Shown here: piece after piece, positions 37,250 through 46,806 of the stretch
Numbering within the stretch: position 1 is the stretch's first letter
How the letters are laid out: each line of letters starts with the position of its first letter
Source of the DNA: Pseudomonas sp. RIT-PI-AD
Lineage (GTDB): Bacteria > Pseudomonadota > Gammaproteobacteria > Pseudomonadales > Pseudomonadaceae
NCBI RefSeq assembly: GCF_025642785.1
Contig: NZ_JANZKU010000031.1
Span: 1 to 47,597, forward strand
Direction: 5' to 3'
DNA: 47,597 nt
The notes under the pieces: model-generated
Databases searched by the model: none
What the model was told of the DNA's origin: nothing
The model's input: only the letters and a program-made list of their open reading frames with translations
Translations under genes and position numbers: made by a program

Positions 37250-39154
37250 ATGCTGCGCACCCTGACCCCCCTGGCCGCCGCCTGCCTGCTGGCGATCGCC
37301 GCCGCCCCCGCCCAGTCCGCGCCCTATTCCAGCCTGATCGTGTTCGGCGACAGCCTCAGCGACGCCGGGCAACTGCCCGACACCGGCGGGCCGGACGGCG
37401 CCACGCGACGCTTCACCAACCGCGTCGGGCCGACCTACCAGAGCGGTCGCGGCGAGACCATCGGCGCCACCTCGCCGATGATCCTGGGGGCGCGCCTCGG
37501 GTTGGGGCCGCAGGCGCCTTCGACGTCCTCGGTGTACGCCGAGCACGGCTGGGCCGACGGCGACAACTGGGCGGTGGGCGGCTACCGCAGCGACGAAATC
37601 TACGCCTCCATCACCGCCGCCGGCGGCTCGGTGGCCGGCACCCGGACCCGCGACGGCTACCTGGTCGACCTGGCCAACCGGGGGCTCAGGCTCGATCCCA
37701 ACGCGCTGTTCTACGTCAACGGCGGCGGCAACGACTTCCTCCAGGGCCGTGTCCTCAACGTCGAGCAGGCGCATGCCACCGGCGCCCAGGTGGCCGACAG
37801 CGTGCGCGCCCTGCAACAGGCCGGTGCGCGCTACATCGTGGTATCGCTGCTGCCGAACGTCGGCAGCACGCCGGCGTTGTCCGGCACCCCGCTGGCCGGC
37901 GCCTTCGAAACCCTCGGCGCGGCGGTCAACGACGAACTGCTCAGCCAGTTGCGCGGCATCCAGGCCCAGGTGATCCCGTTGAACGTGCCGCTGCTGTTCA
38001 GCGAGGTGCTGCACGACGCCGCCAGCTACGGCCTGGACGCCACCCAGAACCTCACCGGCACCTGCTTCGACGGCTGCGCCAACGTCAATCCGACCTGGGG
38101 CATCACCAGTGCGACGCCCGACCCCTCCCGGCTGCTGTTCAACGACAGCGTGCACCCGACCACGGCGATCCAGCAGGTCTCCGCCGACTACACCTACTCG
38201 CTGCTGTCGGCGCCCTGGGAACTGACCCTGCTGCCGGAAATGGCCCATGGCGCGCTGCGCTCCCACCAGGATCACCTGCGCGGCCAGTGGCTGGCCGACT
38301 GGGAGGGCTGGCAGGGCGTCGGCCAGTGGCGCAGCTTCGTCAGCGGCGGCGGCCAGCGGCTCGACTTCGACGAGCAATCCAGCGCGGTGGACGCCGATGG
38401 CCACGGCTACAGCCTCGATCTCGGCGGCAGCTATCGTCTCGACCAGGACTGGCGGGTCGGCGCGGCGCTGGGGCTGTACAAGCAATCCCTGGAGGCCGGC
38501 GCCAAGGATTCCGACTACGACCTGCGCAGCTACCTGGGTACGCTGTTCGCCCAGTACCAGCACAACCGCTGGTGGGGCGACCTGGCCCTGAGCGGCGGCT
38601 ATTTGGACTACGACGACCTGAAGCGCAACATCGCCCTGGGCGGCGTCACCCGCCAGGAGAAGGGCGACACCGACGGTTCCCTGTGGGCCCTGAGTGGCCG
38701 CTTCGGCTACGACATCGCCGAGCCCGGCAGCCTCTGGCACCTGAGCCCCTTCGTCAGCGCCGACTATGCCCGCGTCGAACTCGACGGCTACCGCGAGAAG
38801 AGCGACCGCTCCACCGCCCTGAGCGTCGACGACCAGACCCGCACCTCCAAGCGCCTCGGGGTGGGGCTGCAGGGACGCTTCCAGGTGACCCCGGCGACCC
38901 AGGTGTTCGCCGAAGTGGCCCGCGAGCGCGAGTACGAGGACGATGCCAGCGACCTGACCCTCGGCCTCAACAGCTTGCCCGGCCACGCGTTCACCCTGCA
39001 GGGCTATGTCCCGGACGACAAGATGACCCGCGCCAGCCTGGGCTTCAGCCAGCAACTGACTGCGGACCTGTCGCTGCGCGCCGGCTACGACCTGCGCCAT
39101 GGCGACGACGACACCCGCCAGGGCATCAGCCTGAGCCTGGCCCTCGACTGGTGA
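37250..39154 (+). CDS. estA: GDSL esterase autotransporter EstA
   Basis: A 634-residue outer-membrane protein. Signal peptide 1-24, then a GDSL esterase passenger with nucleophile S35 in VFGDSLSDAG, block III GGGNDF (158-163) and the Asp-His pair D299/H302 (FNDSVHPTT). From about residue 340 a 12-stranded autotransporter barrel runs to the terminal LSLALDW, ending in the aromatic residue expected for insertion by BAM. The P. aeruginosa homolog stays anchored at the surface and affects rhamnolipid production and motility. It appears to be a single-gene unit. Confidence 0.96.
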   Translation: MLRTLTPLAAACLLAIAAAPAQSAPYSSLIVFGDSLSDAGQLPDTGGPDGATRRFTNRVGPTYQSGRGETIGATSPMILGARLGLGPQAPSTSSVYAEHGWADGDNWAVGGYRSDEIYASITAAGGSVAGTRTRDGYLVDLANRGLRLDPNALFYVNGGGNDFLQGRVLNVEQAHATGAQVADSVRALQQAGARYIVVSLLPNVGSTPALSGTPLAGAFETLGAAVNDELLSQLRGIQAQVIPLNVPLLFSEVLHDAASYGLDATQNLTGTCFDGCANVNPTWGITSATPDPSRLLFNDSVHPTTAIQQVSADYTYSLLSAPWELTLLPEMAHGALRSHQDHLRGQWLADWEGWQGVGQWRSFVSGGGQRLDFDEQSSAVDADGHGYSLDLGGSYRLDQDWRVGAALGLYKQSLEAGAKDSDYDLRSYLGTLFAQYQHNRWWGDLALSGGYLDYDDLKRNIALGGVTRQEKGDTDGSLWALSGRFGYDIAEPGSLWHLSPFVSADYARVELDGYREKSDRSTALSVDDQTRTSKRLGVGLQGRFQVTPATQVFAEVAREREYEDDASDLTLGLNSLPGHAFTLQGYVPDDKMTRASLGFSQQLTADLSLRAGYDLRHGDDDTRQGISLSLALDW

Positions 39155-39200
39155 CGGCCCGCCGGTGCCCCCGCGGTATCGGCGGCTCCGTTGGAACCAG

Positions 39201-39228
39201 CGGCGTCTCTCGTGGTCGAGAGGCGCCG
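39201..39228 (+). terminator. Hairpin after estA, possible terminator
   Basis: A 12-bp stem (CGGCGTCTCTCG with CGAGAGGCGCCG, one G-U pair) with loop TGGT, 47 bases after the estA stop. No T-tract follows immediately, so termination is uncertain. It lies just ahead of the likely fbp promoter region (TAAACT at 39244-39249). Confidence 0.5.
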
Positions 39229-39283
39229 CATGCGTTAACGCGCTAAACTCCGCGCGTTTTTTCTTCCTTCCGGAGCCTCCCCC

Positions 39284-40294
39284 ATGTCTCGCGTCACCCT
39301 CAGTCGCTTCCTGATCGAGCAGACCCGCAGCCACAACACCCCGGCCGACCTGCGTTTCCTCATCGAAGTCGTGGCGCGCGCGTGCAAGCGCATCAGTTAC
39401 GAGGTGTCCAAGGGCGCGCTGGGCGGCGTGCTGGGCAGCATGGACACCGAGAACGTCCAGGGCGAAGTGCAGAAGAAGCTCGACGTACTGTCCAACGAAA
39501 TCCTCCTCGAGGCCAACGAGTGGGGCGGCCACCTGGCCGGCATGGCCTCGGAAGAGATGGACAACGCCTACCAGATCCCCGGCAAGTACCCGAAAGGCGC
39601 CTACCTGTTGGTGTTCGATCCCCTCGACGGCTCCTCCAACATCGACGTCAACGTCTCCGTCGGCACCATCTTTTCGGTGCTGCGCTGCCCGGACGAGTGC
39701 TTCAGCCAGAACGACAACCTGGGCGAGGAGGCCTTCCTCCAGCCGGGCACCAAGCAGGTGGCCGCCGGCTACGCCATCTACGGTCCGCAGACCATGCTGA
39801 TGCTGACCCTGGGCGACGGTGTCATGGGCTTCACCCTCGACCGCGAGATGGGCAGCTTCGTGCTCACCCACGAGGACATCCGAGTGCCCGTCAGCACCGC
39901 CGAGTTCGCCATCAACATGTCCAACCAGCGCCACTGGGAAGCCCCGGTACGGCGTTACGTGGACGAGCTGCTGGCCGGCGACCAGGGCCCCCTGGGCAAG
40001 AACTACAACATGCGCTGGATCGCCTCGATGGTCGCCGACGTGCACCGCATCCTGACCCGCGGCGGCCTGTTCATGTACCCGCGCGACGCCCGCGACCCGG
40101 CCAAGCCGGGCAAGCTGCGGCTGATGTACGAGGCCAACCCGATGTCCTTCATCGTCGAGCAGGCCGGCGGCGCCGCCACCGACGGCCACCAGCGCATCCT
40201 CGACATCCAACCCACGTCGCTGCACCAGCGCGTCGCGGTGTACCTTGGTTCCAAGGAGGAGGTCGAGCGCGTCACCGGCTACCACAAGGGCTGA
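39284..40294 (+). CDS. fbp: Fructose-1,6-bisphosphatase class I
   Basis: A 336-residue gluconeogenic enzyme that dephosphorylates fructose 1,6-bisphosphate. The metal and catalytic motif [13 protein letters not shown] lies at 111-123. Substrate-binding segments are the [14 protein letters not shown] stretch and [18 protein letters not shown] near the C-terminus. Full length. TTCCGGAGCC ahead of the ATG contains the ribosome-binding site. It precedes, by 95 bases, two lipoprotein genes on the same strand. Confidence 0.97.
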   Translation: MSRVTLSRFLIEQTRSHNTPADLRFLIEVVARACKRISYEVSKGALGGVLGSMDTENVQGEVQKKLDVLSNEILLEANEWGGHLAGMASEEMDNAYQIPGKYPKGAYLLVFDPLDGSSNIDVNVSVGTIFSVLRCPDECFSQNDNLGEEAFLQPGTKQVAAGYAIYGPQTMLMLTLGDGVMGFTLDREMGSFVLTHEDIRVPVSTAEFAINMSNQRHWEAPVRRYVDELLAGDQGPLGKNYNMRWIASMVADVHRILTRGGLFMYPRDARDPAKPGKLRLMYEANPMSFIVEQAGGAATDGHQRILDIQPTSLHQRVAVYLGSKEEVERVTGYHKG

Positions 40295-40389
40295 CCGGGC
40301 GCCCGGCGGGAGGAACCCCGGTCCTTCCGCGCGCCTCCAATGCTTGCGCGACGGTTCGCCGTCGCGGTCGCCTTTCCCCGGAGCATTCC

Positions 40390-40644
40390 ATGTCCACGCG
40401 CACCCTCGTCCTCCTGACGTTCTGCCTCGTCCTCGCCGCCTGCGGCAAGGTCAACCAGCAAAACTACTCGCGGCTGCACGTCGGCATGGGCAAGGCGGAG
40501 GTCGAGACCCTGCTCGGCGCGCCCAGCGAGTGCGCCGGCGCCCTCGGCCTGACCAGCTGCACCTGGGGCGACGACAAGGCCTTCATCAGCGTGCAGTACG
40601 CCGCCGACCAGGTGGTGGTGTTCTCCGGGCATGGCTTGAAATGA
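40390..40644 (+). CDS. Small lipoprotein, SmpA/OmlA-like
   Basis: An 84-residue lipoprotein: signal 1-17 ending LVLAAC with lipidated C18. The mature part, YSRLHVGMGKAEVETLLGAPSEC, follows the SmpA/BamE-like pattern of small OmlA-fold lipoproteins. Two more cysteines (SECAGALGLTSC) could form a disulfide. Function unknown. Its stop overlaps the blc start as ATGA. Confidence 0.85.
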   Translation: MSTRTLVLLTFCLVLAACGKVNQQNYSRLHVGMGKAEVETLLGAPSECAGALGLTSCTWGDDKAFISVQYAADQVVVFSGHGLK

Positions 40645-41201
40645 GGGCGCTGGTCGCGGTACTCGCCGCTTCGCTGCTGCTGGGCTGCGCCGGTCCGTCC
40701 CGCGAGCTGCCGCCGCCCAAGACCGTCGCCGCCGTCGACCTGCAGCGCTACCAGGGCACCTGGTACGAGCTGGCGCGGTTACCGATGTTCTTCCAGCGCA
40801 ATTGCGCCCAGTCCGAGGCGCACTACCGCCTGCTGGACGCCGGTCGCATCGAGGTCGAGAACCGCTGCCGCACCCGCGAAGGCGACTGGAACCAGGTCCA
40901 CGGCCAGGCCTTCCCGCAGGTCGCCGGGCAGACCGACAAGCTCTGGGTGCGCTTCGATAACTGGTTCAGCTCACTGTATCCCGACCTGGCCAAGGGGCAG
41001 TACTGGGTGCTTTACCTGGACGACGACTACCAGACCGCGGTGGTCGGCCATCCGGATCGCGACTACCTGTGGCTCCTGGCGCGCCAGCCGGAAGTCGACG
41101 GGGCGACCCGCGAGCGCCTGCTGGAGGTGGCCCGCAGCCAGGGCTACGACACTTCCGCGCTGATCTGGCGCGCGCCCGACTCGGCGATCCACAAGTTCTG
41201 A
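40641..41201 (+). CDS. blc: Outer-membrane lipocalin Blc
   Basis: A 186-residue lipoprotein with lipobox LLLGC (C16). The lipocalin signature is YQGTWYELARLP, followed by strands typical of the bacterial Blc barrel (AHYRLLDAGRIEVENRC, GQYWVLYLDDDYQTAVVGHP). Family members bind fatty acids or lysophospholipids and are thought to serve membrane maintenance under stress. Translationally coupled to the small lipoprotein gene by ATGA. Confidence 0.95.
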   Translation: MRALVAVLAASLLLGCAGPSRELPPPKTVAAVDLQRYQGTWYELARLPMFFQRNCAQSEAHYRLLDAGRIEVENRCRTREGDWNQVHGQAFPQVAGQTDKLWVRFDNWFSSLYPDLAKGQYWVLYLDDDYQTAVVGHPDRDYLWLLARQPEVDGATRERLLEVARSQGYDTSALIWRAPDSAIHKF

Positions 41202-41247
41202 GCCGCTTCGCCCGCCCTTACGGATGAAGCATGCCGCGCGGCTTTTT
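41201..41247 (+). terminator. Possible terminator after blc
   Basis: AGCCGC (41201-41206) can pair with GCGGCT (41237-41242), followed by five T, but the intervening 30 bases form only imperfect pairs. A TATGAT (41254-41259) beyond it may be the pip -10. Confidence 0.35.
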
Positions 41248-41326
41248 CCTCGTTATGATGCCCTCCAGGAACGAGAAAGGGCCGCCGTCGGCGAGCACCC
41301 GCTCGTCATGATTCGGGAGGGCATCA

Positions 41327-42292
41327 ATGCAGAACTTGTATCCGGAGATCAAACCCTACGCACGCCACGACTTGGCGGTGGAGGAACCGCACGTTCTCTA
41401 CGTTGACGAAAGCGGTTCGCCGGACGGCCTGCCGGTGGTGTTCATCCACGGCGGCCCCGGCGCCGGCTGCGATGCCCTGAGCCGACGCTTCTTCGACCCC
41501 ACCCTGTACCGCGTCGTCACCTTCGACCAGCGCGGCGCCGGTCGCTCGACGCCCTACGCCAGCCTGGAAAACAACACCACCTGGGACCTGGTGGCCGACC
41601 TGGAGCGCATCCGCGAGCACCTGGGTATCGACAAATGGGTGCTGTTCGGCGGCTCCTGGGGGTCGACCCTGGCCCTGGCCTACGCACAGACCCACCCCGA
41701 GCGCGTCCACGCGCTGATCCTGCGCGGGATCTTTCTCTGCCGGCCGCAGGACTTCCACTGGTTCTACCAGGACGGCGCCAGCCGCCTGTTCCCCGACTTC
41801 TGGCAGGACTACCTGGCGCCGATTCCCCATGAGGAGCGCGGCGACCTGATGCGCGCCTTCTACACGCGCCTGACCGGCACTGACGAGATCGCCCAGATGC
41901 AGGCGGCCAAGGCCTGGTCCTGCTGGGAAGGCCGCACCGCCACCCTGCGACCCAATCCCCAGGTGGTCGAGCGTTTCCACGAGAAGGCGCTGTCCATCGC
42001 CCGCATCGAGTGCCACTACTTCGTCAACGATGCCTTCCTCGAACCCGACCAATTGCTCCGCGACATGCCGAAGATCGCCCACTTGCCGGGGATCATCGTC
42101 CATGGCCGTTACGACGTGGTCTGCCCGCTGGACAACGCCTGGGCGCTGCACCAGGCCTGGCCGAACAGCGAGTTGCAGATCATCCGCGACGCCGGCCACG
42201 TCGCCGGCGAGCCGGGGATCGCCGACGCCCTGGTGCGCGCCGCCGACCTGATCGCCCGGCGCCTGCTGGACCTGCCGCCGGAAGAAGCATGA
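41327..42292 (+). CDS. pip: Prolyl aminopeptidase
   Basis: A 321-residue alpha/beta-hydrolase of family S33 that removes N-terminal proline. The oxyanion-hole motif HGGPGAG (41-47) and the nucleophile elbow GGSWGS with S110 are clear; the acid is D263 (HGRYDVVCP) and the base H291 (DAGHVAGEP). A GGGAGGG ribosome-binding site precedes the ATG. The stop overlaps the dtd start (ATGA). Confidence 0.96.
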   Translation: MQNLYPEIKPYARHDLAVEEPHVLYVDESGSPDGLPVVFIHGGPGAGCDALSRRFFDPTLYRVVTFDQRGAGRSTPYASLENNTTWDLVADLERIREHLGIDKWVLFGGSWGSTLALAYAQTHPERVHALILRGIFLCRPQDFHWFYQDGASRLFPDFWQDYLAPIPHEERGDLMRAFYTRLTGTDEIAQMQAAKAWSCWEGRTATLRPNPQVVERFHEKALSIARIECHYFVNDAFLEPDQLLRDMPKIAHLPGIIVHGRYDVVCPLDNAWALHQAWPNSELQIIRDAGHVAGEPGIADALVRAADLIARRLLDLPPEEA

Positions 42293-42726
42293 GGGGACTG
42301 ATCCAGCGGGTACGCGGCGCGCGGGTCGAGGTCGCCGGCGAAGTGCTCGGCGCCATCGACCAGGGCCTGCTGGTGCTGGTCGGCGTCGAACCGGACGACG
42401 ACCCGGCGCGGGCCGACAAGCTGTTGCACAAGCTGCTCAACTACCGGGTGTTCGGCGACGACCAGGGGCGCATGAACCTGTCCTTGAGCGACGTCGGGGG
42501 CGGCCTGCTGCTGGTCTCGCAGTTCACCCTGGCGGCCGACACTCGCAGCGGCATGCGCCCGAGCTTTTCCAGCGCGGCGCCGCCGGAGCGGGCCGAGGCG
42601 TTGTTCGCCCACCTGCTGGAACAGGCCCGCGCGCGCCACGCGCCGGTGGCCTGCGGCCGCTTCGGCGCCGACATGCAGGTGCACCTGGTCAACGACGGGC
42701 CGGTGACCTTCCTGCTGGAGACCTGA
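42289..42726 (+). CDS. dtd: D-aminoacyl-tRNA deacylase
   Basis: A 145-residue enzyme that hydrolyses D-amino acids from mischarged tRNAs. The family motifs [17 protein letters not shown] and [15 protein letters not shown] contain the SQFTL and NxGPV (cross-subunit Gly-cisPro) elements of the active site. It overlaps pip by 4 bases, so the two are translationally coupled. Confidence 0.97.
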   Translation: MRGLIQRVRGARVEVAGEVLGAIDQGLLVLVGVEPDDDPARADKLLHKLLNYRVFGDDQGRMNLSLSDVGGGLLLVSQFTLAADTRSGMRPSFSSAAPPERAEALFAHLLEQARARHAPVACGRFGADMQVHLVNDGPVTFLLET

Positions 42727-42907
42727 GCCGGCCGCGCCGGTCCGATTCTTGCCTCGTTTCGCGGCGCGCGGCGGCGGTAACGCGTCGCCTCGCCGGTGCC
42801 GGCGGCTAATGTCCACTCGCCATACCGGCCCATGCCGGTTAGGATTCGCCGCGTCTTATCGCCTGCCGGCAGCGGCACTCCGATCATCCGCCCATCGAGG
42901 AAAGGGA

Positions 42908-43702
42908 ATGAAGAAGTTTCTCGCGACACTGTTGCTCTCCACCTGCGCACTGACCGGCCTGGCCCATGCCGGCGGCGCCATCGAGGATGCGGTCAAGCGC
43001 GGCACCCTGCGCGTGGGCATGGACCCGACCTACATGCCGTTCGAAATGACCAACAAGCGCGGCGAGATCATCGGTTTCGAGGTGGACGTGCTCAAGGCCA
43101 TGGCCAAGGCCGCCGGGGTCAAGCTGGAACTGGTGTCCACCGCCTACGACGGCATCATCCCGGCCCTGCTGACCGACAAGTTCGACATCATCGGCTCCGG
43201 CATGACCCTGACCCAGGAGCGCAACCTGCGCCTGAACTTCACCGAACCCTTCATCGTGGTCGGCCAGACCCTGCTGATCCGCAAGGACCTGGAAGGCGAG
43301 ATCAAGTCCTACAAGGACCTCAACGACGGCAAGTACCGCATCACCTCGAAGATCGGCACCACCGGCGAGATGGTCGCCAAGAAACTGATCGGCAAGGCCC
43401 AGTACCACGGTTTCGACAACGAGCAGGAAGCGGTGATGGACGTGGTCAACGGTAAGGCCGATGCCTTCATCTACGACGCGCCCTACAACGTCGTCGCGGT
43501 GAACAAGGCCGGCGCCGGCAAGCTGATCTACCTCGACCAGCCCTTCACCTACGAGCCGCTGGCCTTCGGCCTGAAGAAAGGTGACTACGACAGCCTGAAC
43601 TGGATCGACAACTTCCTGCACCAGATCAAGGCCGACGGCACCTACGATCGCATCCATGCCAAGTGGTTCAAGAACACCGAATGGCTCAAAGACATGGAGT
43701 GA
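42908..43702 (+). CDS. Amino-acid ABC transporter, periplasmic binding protein
   Basis: A 264-residue secreted protein of the SBP_bac_3 family. Signal peptide 1-21 (ends AHA), then GTLRVGMDPTYMPFEM, GEIIGFEVDVLKAMA and the ligand loops SGMTLTQERNLRLNF and TSKIGTTGEMVAKK. It is distinct from the four-copy array earlier in the window. GAGGAAAGGG precedes the ATG. A 16-base inverted repeat (ACCGGC/GCCGGT, 42824-42839) lies upstream. It is followed by the permease and ATPase, so it is a complete three-gene importer; ligand unknown, probably a polar amino acid. Confidence 0.93.
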   Translation: MKKFLATLLLSTCALTGLAHAGGAIEDAVKRGTLRVGMDPTYMPFEMTNKRGEIIGFEVDVLKAMAKAAGVKLELVSTAYDGIIPALLTDKFDIIGSGMTLTQERNLRLNFTEPFIVVGQTLLIRKDLEGEIKSYKDLNDGKYRITSKIGTTGEMVAKKLIGKAQYHGFDNEQEAVMDVVNGKADAFIYDAPYNVVAVNKAGAGKLIYLDQPFTYEPLAFGLKKGDYDSLNWIDNFLHQIKADGTYDRIHAKWFKNTEWLKDME

Positions 43703-43727
43703 GCCCGGCCTAGCGCCTGGCGCGGGC

Positions 43728-43747
43728 GGTCGACCCCGGGGTCGACC
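43728..43747. repeat. Perfect 20-bp palindrome between binding protein and permease
   Basis: GGTCGACCCCGGGGTCGACC reads the same on both strands, flanked by GCGGG and CCCGC that extend the stem. It lies 25 bases after the binding-protein stop and 36 before the permease start. Placed like the hairpins that keep binding-protein mRNA more abundant than downstream permease mRNA. Confidence 0.75.
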
Positions 43748-43782
43748 GGCCCCGCGATTTCCCGTTTCATCCGAGATTTCCC

Positions 43783-44745
43783 GTGATTAGAAAGAAACGC
43801 CTCGACTGGCCCTGGCACCTCCTGACCCTGTCGATTCTGGTCGGGCTGGCCGCCGGAATCTGGTATTCCACCTCCCTGATTTCCTACGAGTGGCGCTGGA
43901 ACCGCGTGCCGCAGTACTTCGCCTACCAGGCCGAGGAGACCCAGCGCGCCGCCGACTTCGGCCGGGTCGAGGCGCTGGTCGTCGAGGGCGACCGCGCCCG
44001 CCTCACGCTGAGCGGCGAAAGCGCCGGCCAGCAAGTGGTGGACGTGGACCGCGACAGCCTGCAAGTCGGCCAGGGCGACGACGTCGCCGAAGGCGACAGC
44101 CTCGGCGTGACCCGCCACTGGGCGGCCGGCCCGCTGCTCTGGGGCCTGTGGACCACCCTGTGGATTTCCACCGCATCCGGCGCCCTGGGCCTGCTGCTCG
44201 GGTTGTTCACCGGGCTGTGCCGGCTCTCGCCCAACCCCACCCTGCGCAACCTGTCGACCCTCTACGTGGAAGTGGTCCGCGGTACGCCGCTGCTGGTGCA
44301 GATCTTCATCTTCTATTTCTTCATCGGCACCGTGCTCAACCTGAGCCGCGAATTCGCCGGGGTCGCCGCCCTGGCGCTGTTCACTGGCGCCTATGTGGCG
44401 GAGATCGTCCGCGCCGGCGTGCAGTCCATCGCCCGCGGACAGGACGAGGCGGCGCGTTCCCTCGGCCTGAACGCCGCCCAGTCCATGCGCCACGTGGTGC
44501 TGCCCCAGGCCTTCAAGCGCGTGCTGCCGCCCCTGGCCGGGCAATTCATCAGCCTGGTCAAGGACACCTCGCTGGTGTCGGTGATCGCCATCACCGAGTT
44601 GACCAAGAGCGGGCGCGAAGCCATCACCACCTCGTTCTCCACCTTCGAGATCTGGTTCTGCGTCGCCGCCCTCTACCTCGTCATCAACCTGCCGTTGTCG
44701 CACCTGGCCGGCCGGCTCGAACGGAGGCTGGGACAAAGTGATTGA
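43783..44745 (+). CDS. Amino-acid ABC transporter, permease with periplasmic insert
   Basis: A 320-residue HisM/GlnP-type permease. The first helix (about 12-29) is followed by an extra extracytoplasmic region (about 32-114) rich in charged strands, then the usual helices (118-140, 170-200 and on to 307). The EAA cytoplasmic loop reads [22 protein letters not shown]. Start is GTG at 43783; the next in-frame start would remove the first helix. No second permease is present, so it probably forms a homodimer. Confidence 0.93.
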   Translation: MIRKKRLDWPWHLLTLSILVGLAAGIWYSTSLISYEWRWNRVPQYFAYQAEETQRAADFGRVEALVVEGDRARLTLSGESAGQQVVDVDRDSLQVGQGDDVAEGDSLGVTRHWAAGPLLWGLWTTLWISTASGALGLLLGLFTGLCRLSPNPTLRNLSTLYVEVVRGTPLLVQIFIFYFFIGTVLNLSREFAGVAALALFTGAYVAEIVRAGVQSIARGQDEAARSLGLNAAQSMRHVVLPQAFKRVLPPLAGQFISLVKDTSLVSVIAITELTKSGREAITTSFSTFEIWFCVAALYLVINLPLSHLAGRLERRLGQSD

Positions 44746-45472
44746 AGTCCGCGACCTGGTGAAAATCTTCGATACCCGTGGGCAGGTGGTGCGCGCGGTG
44801 GACAACGTCTCCACCCACGTCGCCCGTGGCGAGGTGCTGGTGGTGATAGGGCCGTCCGGTTCGGGCAAGTCCACCTTCCTGCGCTGCCTCAACGGCCTGG
44901 AAGCCTTCGATGCCGGCTCGGTGAGCATCGACGGCCTCGACCTGGCCAATCCGAAGACCGATATCAACGCTTATCGCCGCGAAGTCGGCATGGTGTTCCA
45001 GCATTTCAACCTGTTCCCCCACATGACCGTGCTGGAGAACCTCTGCCTGGCGCAGAAGGTCGTGCGCAAGCGCGGCAAGCCCGAGCGCGAGGACAAGGCG
45101 CGGGCGCTGCTGGCCAAGGTCGGCATCGGCCAGAAGGCCGACGAGTACCCCTCACGGCTTTCCGGCGGCCAGCAGCAGCGGGTAGCCATCGCCCGCGCGC
45201 TGTGCATGGAACCCAAGGTGATGCTGTTCGACGAGCCGACCTCGGCCCTCGATCCGGAAATGGTCGGCGAGGTGCTGGACGTGATGAAGGCGCTGGCCCT
45301 GGAAGGCATGACCATGGTCTGCGTCACCCACGAAATGGGCTTCGCCCGCGAAGTGGCCGACCGCGTGCTGTTCTTCGATCACGGCAAGCTGCTGGAGGAT
45401 TCGCCGCCGGCGCAGTTCTTCGCCGCGCCGCGCGACCCTCGCGCCCAGGCCTTCCTGCGCCAGGTGCTGTGA
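44738..45472 (+). CDS. Amino-acid ABC transporter, ATP-binding protein
   Basis: A 244-residue ATPase of the GlnQ/HisP type. Walker A is GPSGSGKST (38-46), the Q-loop is [14 protein letters not shown], the signature is LSGGQQQR, Walker B with D-loop is [13 protein letters not shown], and the switch histidine lies in VCVTHEMGF. It starts with GTG inside the permease gene (8-base overlap), which implies coupled translation. Last gene of the importer operon, convergent with the UPF0158 gene. Confidence 0.96.
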   Translation: MIEVRDLVKIFDTRGQVVRAVDNVSTHVARGEVLVVIGPSGSGKSTFLRCLNGLEAFDAGSVSIDGLDLANPKTDINAYRREVGMVFQHFNLFPHMTVLENLCLAQKVVRKRGKPEREDKARALLAKVGIGQKADEYPSRLSGGQQQRVAIARALCMEPKVMLFDEPTSALDPEMVGEVLDVMKALALEGMTMVCVTHEMGFAREVADRVLFFDHGKLLEDSPPAQFFAAPRDPRAQAFLRQVL

Positions 45473-45512
45473 TTCCGGCGGGACGCGCCCGACCGGCCAC
45501 TCCCGCCTCGCC

Positions 45513-45989
45513 TCAGGACTTGTACAGGCGCCGACGGATGCCTTCGGGCATCAAGGCATCCGCCGCCGCGGGTTCCCGCGCCGGCTCGATCCCGCGTTCT
45601 TCCAGCCAGGCCAGCGCCCATTCATGCAGCGCGCCGCGACGATAATCCCGCCAGGCCTGGCGAATCCGCGGCAGGCGCTCCAGCTCGTAGTCGAAGGTGC
45701 GCAGCGGCCGGCGCCCGGCCAGGGCGGCGGCGAGGATCGGGTGGGCGTGCGGGTCGTCCAGCTCGTAGAGGAAGGCTTCGCCCATGGCCAGCCGGTCGGC
45801 CTCGCCGAGGCCCTCCAGCGGGCAATAGCGCTGCGGTGCTTCGGCCAGCGCTTGCGCGGCCTGCTGGTCATCGGCATCCGCTTCCAGGCTGAGCAAGGCG
45901 CCGCTGTCGAGGTCCAGGTAGTGCTCGGCCTGACCGGGGTCGTCCAGCAGGGCTTCCAGGCGATTCATGTCGAGGGTCAGCGTGCGCAT
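45513..45989 (-). CDS. UPF0158-family protein
   Basis: A 158-residue acidic cytoplasmic protein of the UPF0158 family: EALLDDPGQAEHYLDLDSGAL at the start and ALAGRRPLRTFDYELERLPRIRQAWRDYR in the second half. No function is established for the family. The start at MRTLTLDMNRLE is chosen because the 23 residues possible upstream are arginine-rich and unlike the family. It stands alone 40 bases from the convergent ABC operon. Confidence 0.88.
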   Translation of the reverse strand: MRTLTLDMNRLEALLDDPGQAEHYLDLDSGALLSLEADADDQQAAQALAEAPQRYCPLEGLGEADRLAMGEAFLYELDDPHAHPILAAALAGRRPLRTFDYELERLPRIRQAWRDYRRGALHEWALAWLEERGIEPAREPAAADALMPEGIRRRLYKS

Positions 45990-46098
45990 GGCGGTTCCCG
46001 GTGTTCGCAGCAAAGGTAGACCGCGGCGGCGTCGCGGCGTGCGCAGGACGCTCGGCACGGGTGCGGGAGGGGCGCGCCGGCGGTGACGCGGATATGGG

Positions 46099-46806
46099 TC
46101 AGAACAGCCGGGCGAGCAGGGCGGTGACCGCGGTTTCCACCCGCAAAATGCGCTCGCCGAGCTGGACCGGCGCCAGGCCGGCCGCGCTCAGCTTGTCCAC
46201 CTCGTAGGGAATCCAGCCGCCCTCGGGTCCTATCGCCAGGGTCACCGGGCCGTCGACCGCGCGCGGGCAGGGCGGGTAGTCGCCGGGATGGCCGAGCAGG
46301 CCGAGGCTGCCGGCGGCGAGGCCGGGCAGGCGATCCTCGACGAAGGGTTTGAAGCGCTTTTCCAGGCTCACCTCGGGCACGCGAGTGTCGCGCGCCTGTT
46401 CCAGGCCGAGGATCAACTGTTCGCGGATCGCCGCCGGTTCGAGGAAGGGGGTTTGCCAGAAGCTCTTTTCCACCCGGTAGCTGTTCAGCAGCACCAGGCG
46501 CGGCACGCCCATCGCCGCGACGGTCTGCAGGACCCGGCGCAGCATCTTCGGGCGCGGCAGGGCCAGCAGCAGGGTGAGCGGCAGTTTTTCCGGCGGCGGT
46601 TGGTCGAGGCAGACCACCAGCTCGGCCTCCTCGCGCTCCAGGCGCACCAGCTCGCCGCGGCCCATGGCGCCGCCGAGCCGGCCGACCCGCAGGCTGTCGC
46701 CGTTCTCGGCGCGATGCACCTCGTGCAGGTGCAGCAGCCGCCGACCGCGCAGCACCGCGCGGTCCGCCGCGATGAAGTCGGCGTCCTCCAGCAGCAGCAG
46801 GTTCAC
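46099..46806 (-). CDS. rsmE: 16S rRNA (uracil-1498-N3)-methyltransferase
   Basis: A 235-residue SPOUT methyltransferase with an N-terminal PUA-like domain (about 1-75) and a knotted C-terminal domain. The SAM-binding knot is visible as [14 protein letters not shown] and [11 protein letters not shown]. It methylates U1498 of the 16S rRNA. The start is GTG, overlapping the tatC stop as GTGA, which fixes it; no ATG fits the family start ([11 protein letters not shown]). Confidence 0.95.
   Translation of the reverse strand: MNLLLLEDADFIAADRAVLRGRRLLHLHEVHRAENGDSLRVGRLGGAMGRGELVRLEREEAELVVCLDQPPPEKLPLTLLLALPRPKMLRRVLQTVAAMGVPRLVLLNSYRVEKSFWQTPFLEPAAIREQLILGLEQARDTRVPEVSLEKRFKPFVEDRLPGLAAGSLGLLGHPGDYPPCPRAVDGPVTLAIGPEGGWIPYEVDKLSAAGLAPVQLGERILRVETAVTALLARLF

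Noticed and set aside
36908..40285. A very long open frame on the minus strand, opposite estA and fbp (over 1100 codons).
   Set aside because: It is the antisense shadow of two strongly supported genes; its translation is low-complexity and has no ribosome-binding site or family features. Long antisense frames are expected at this GC content.
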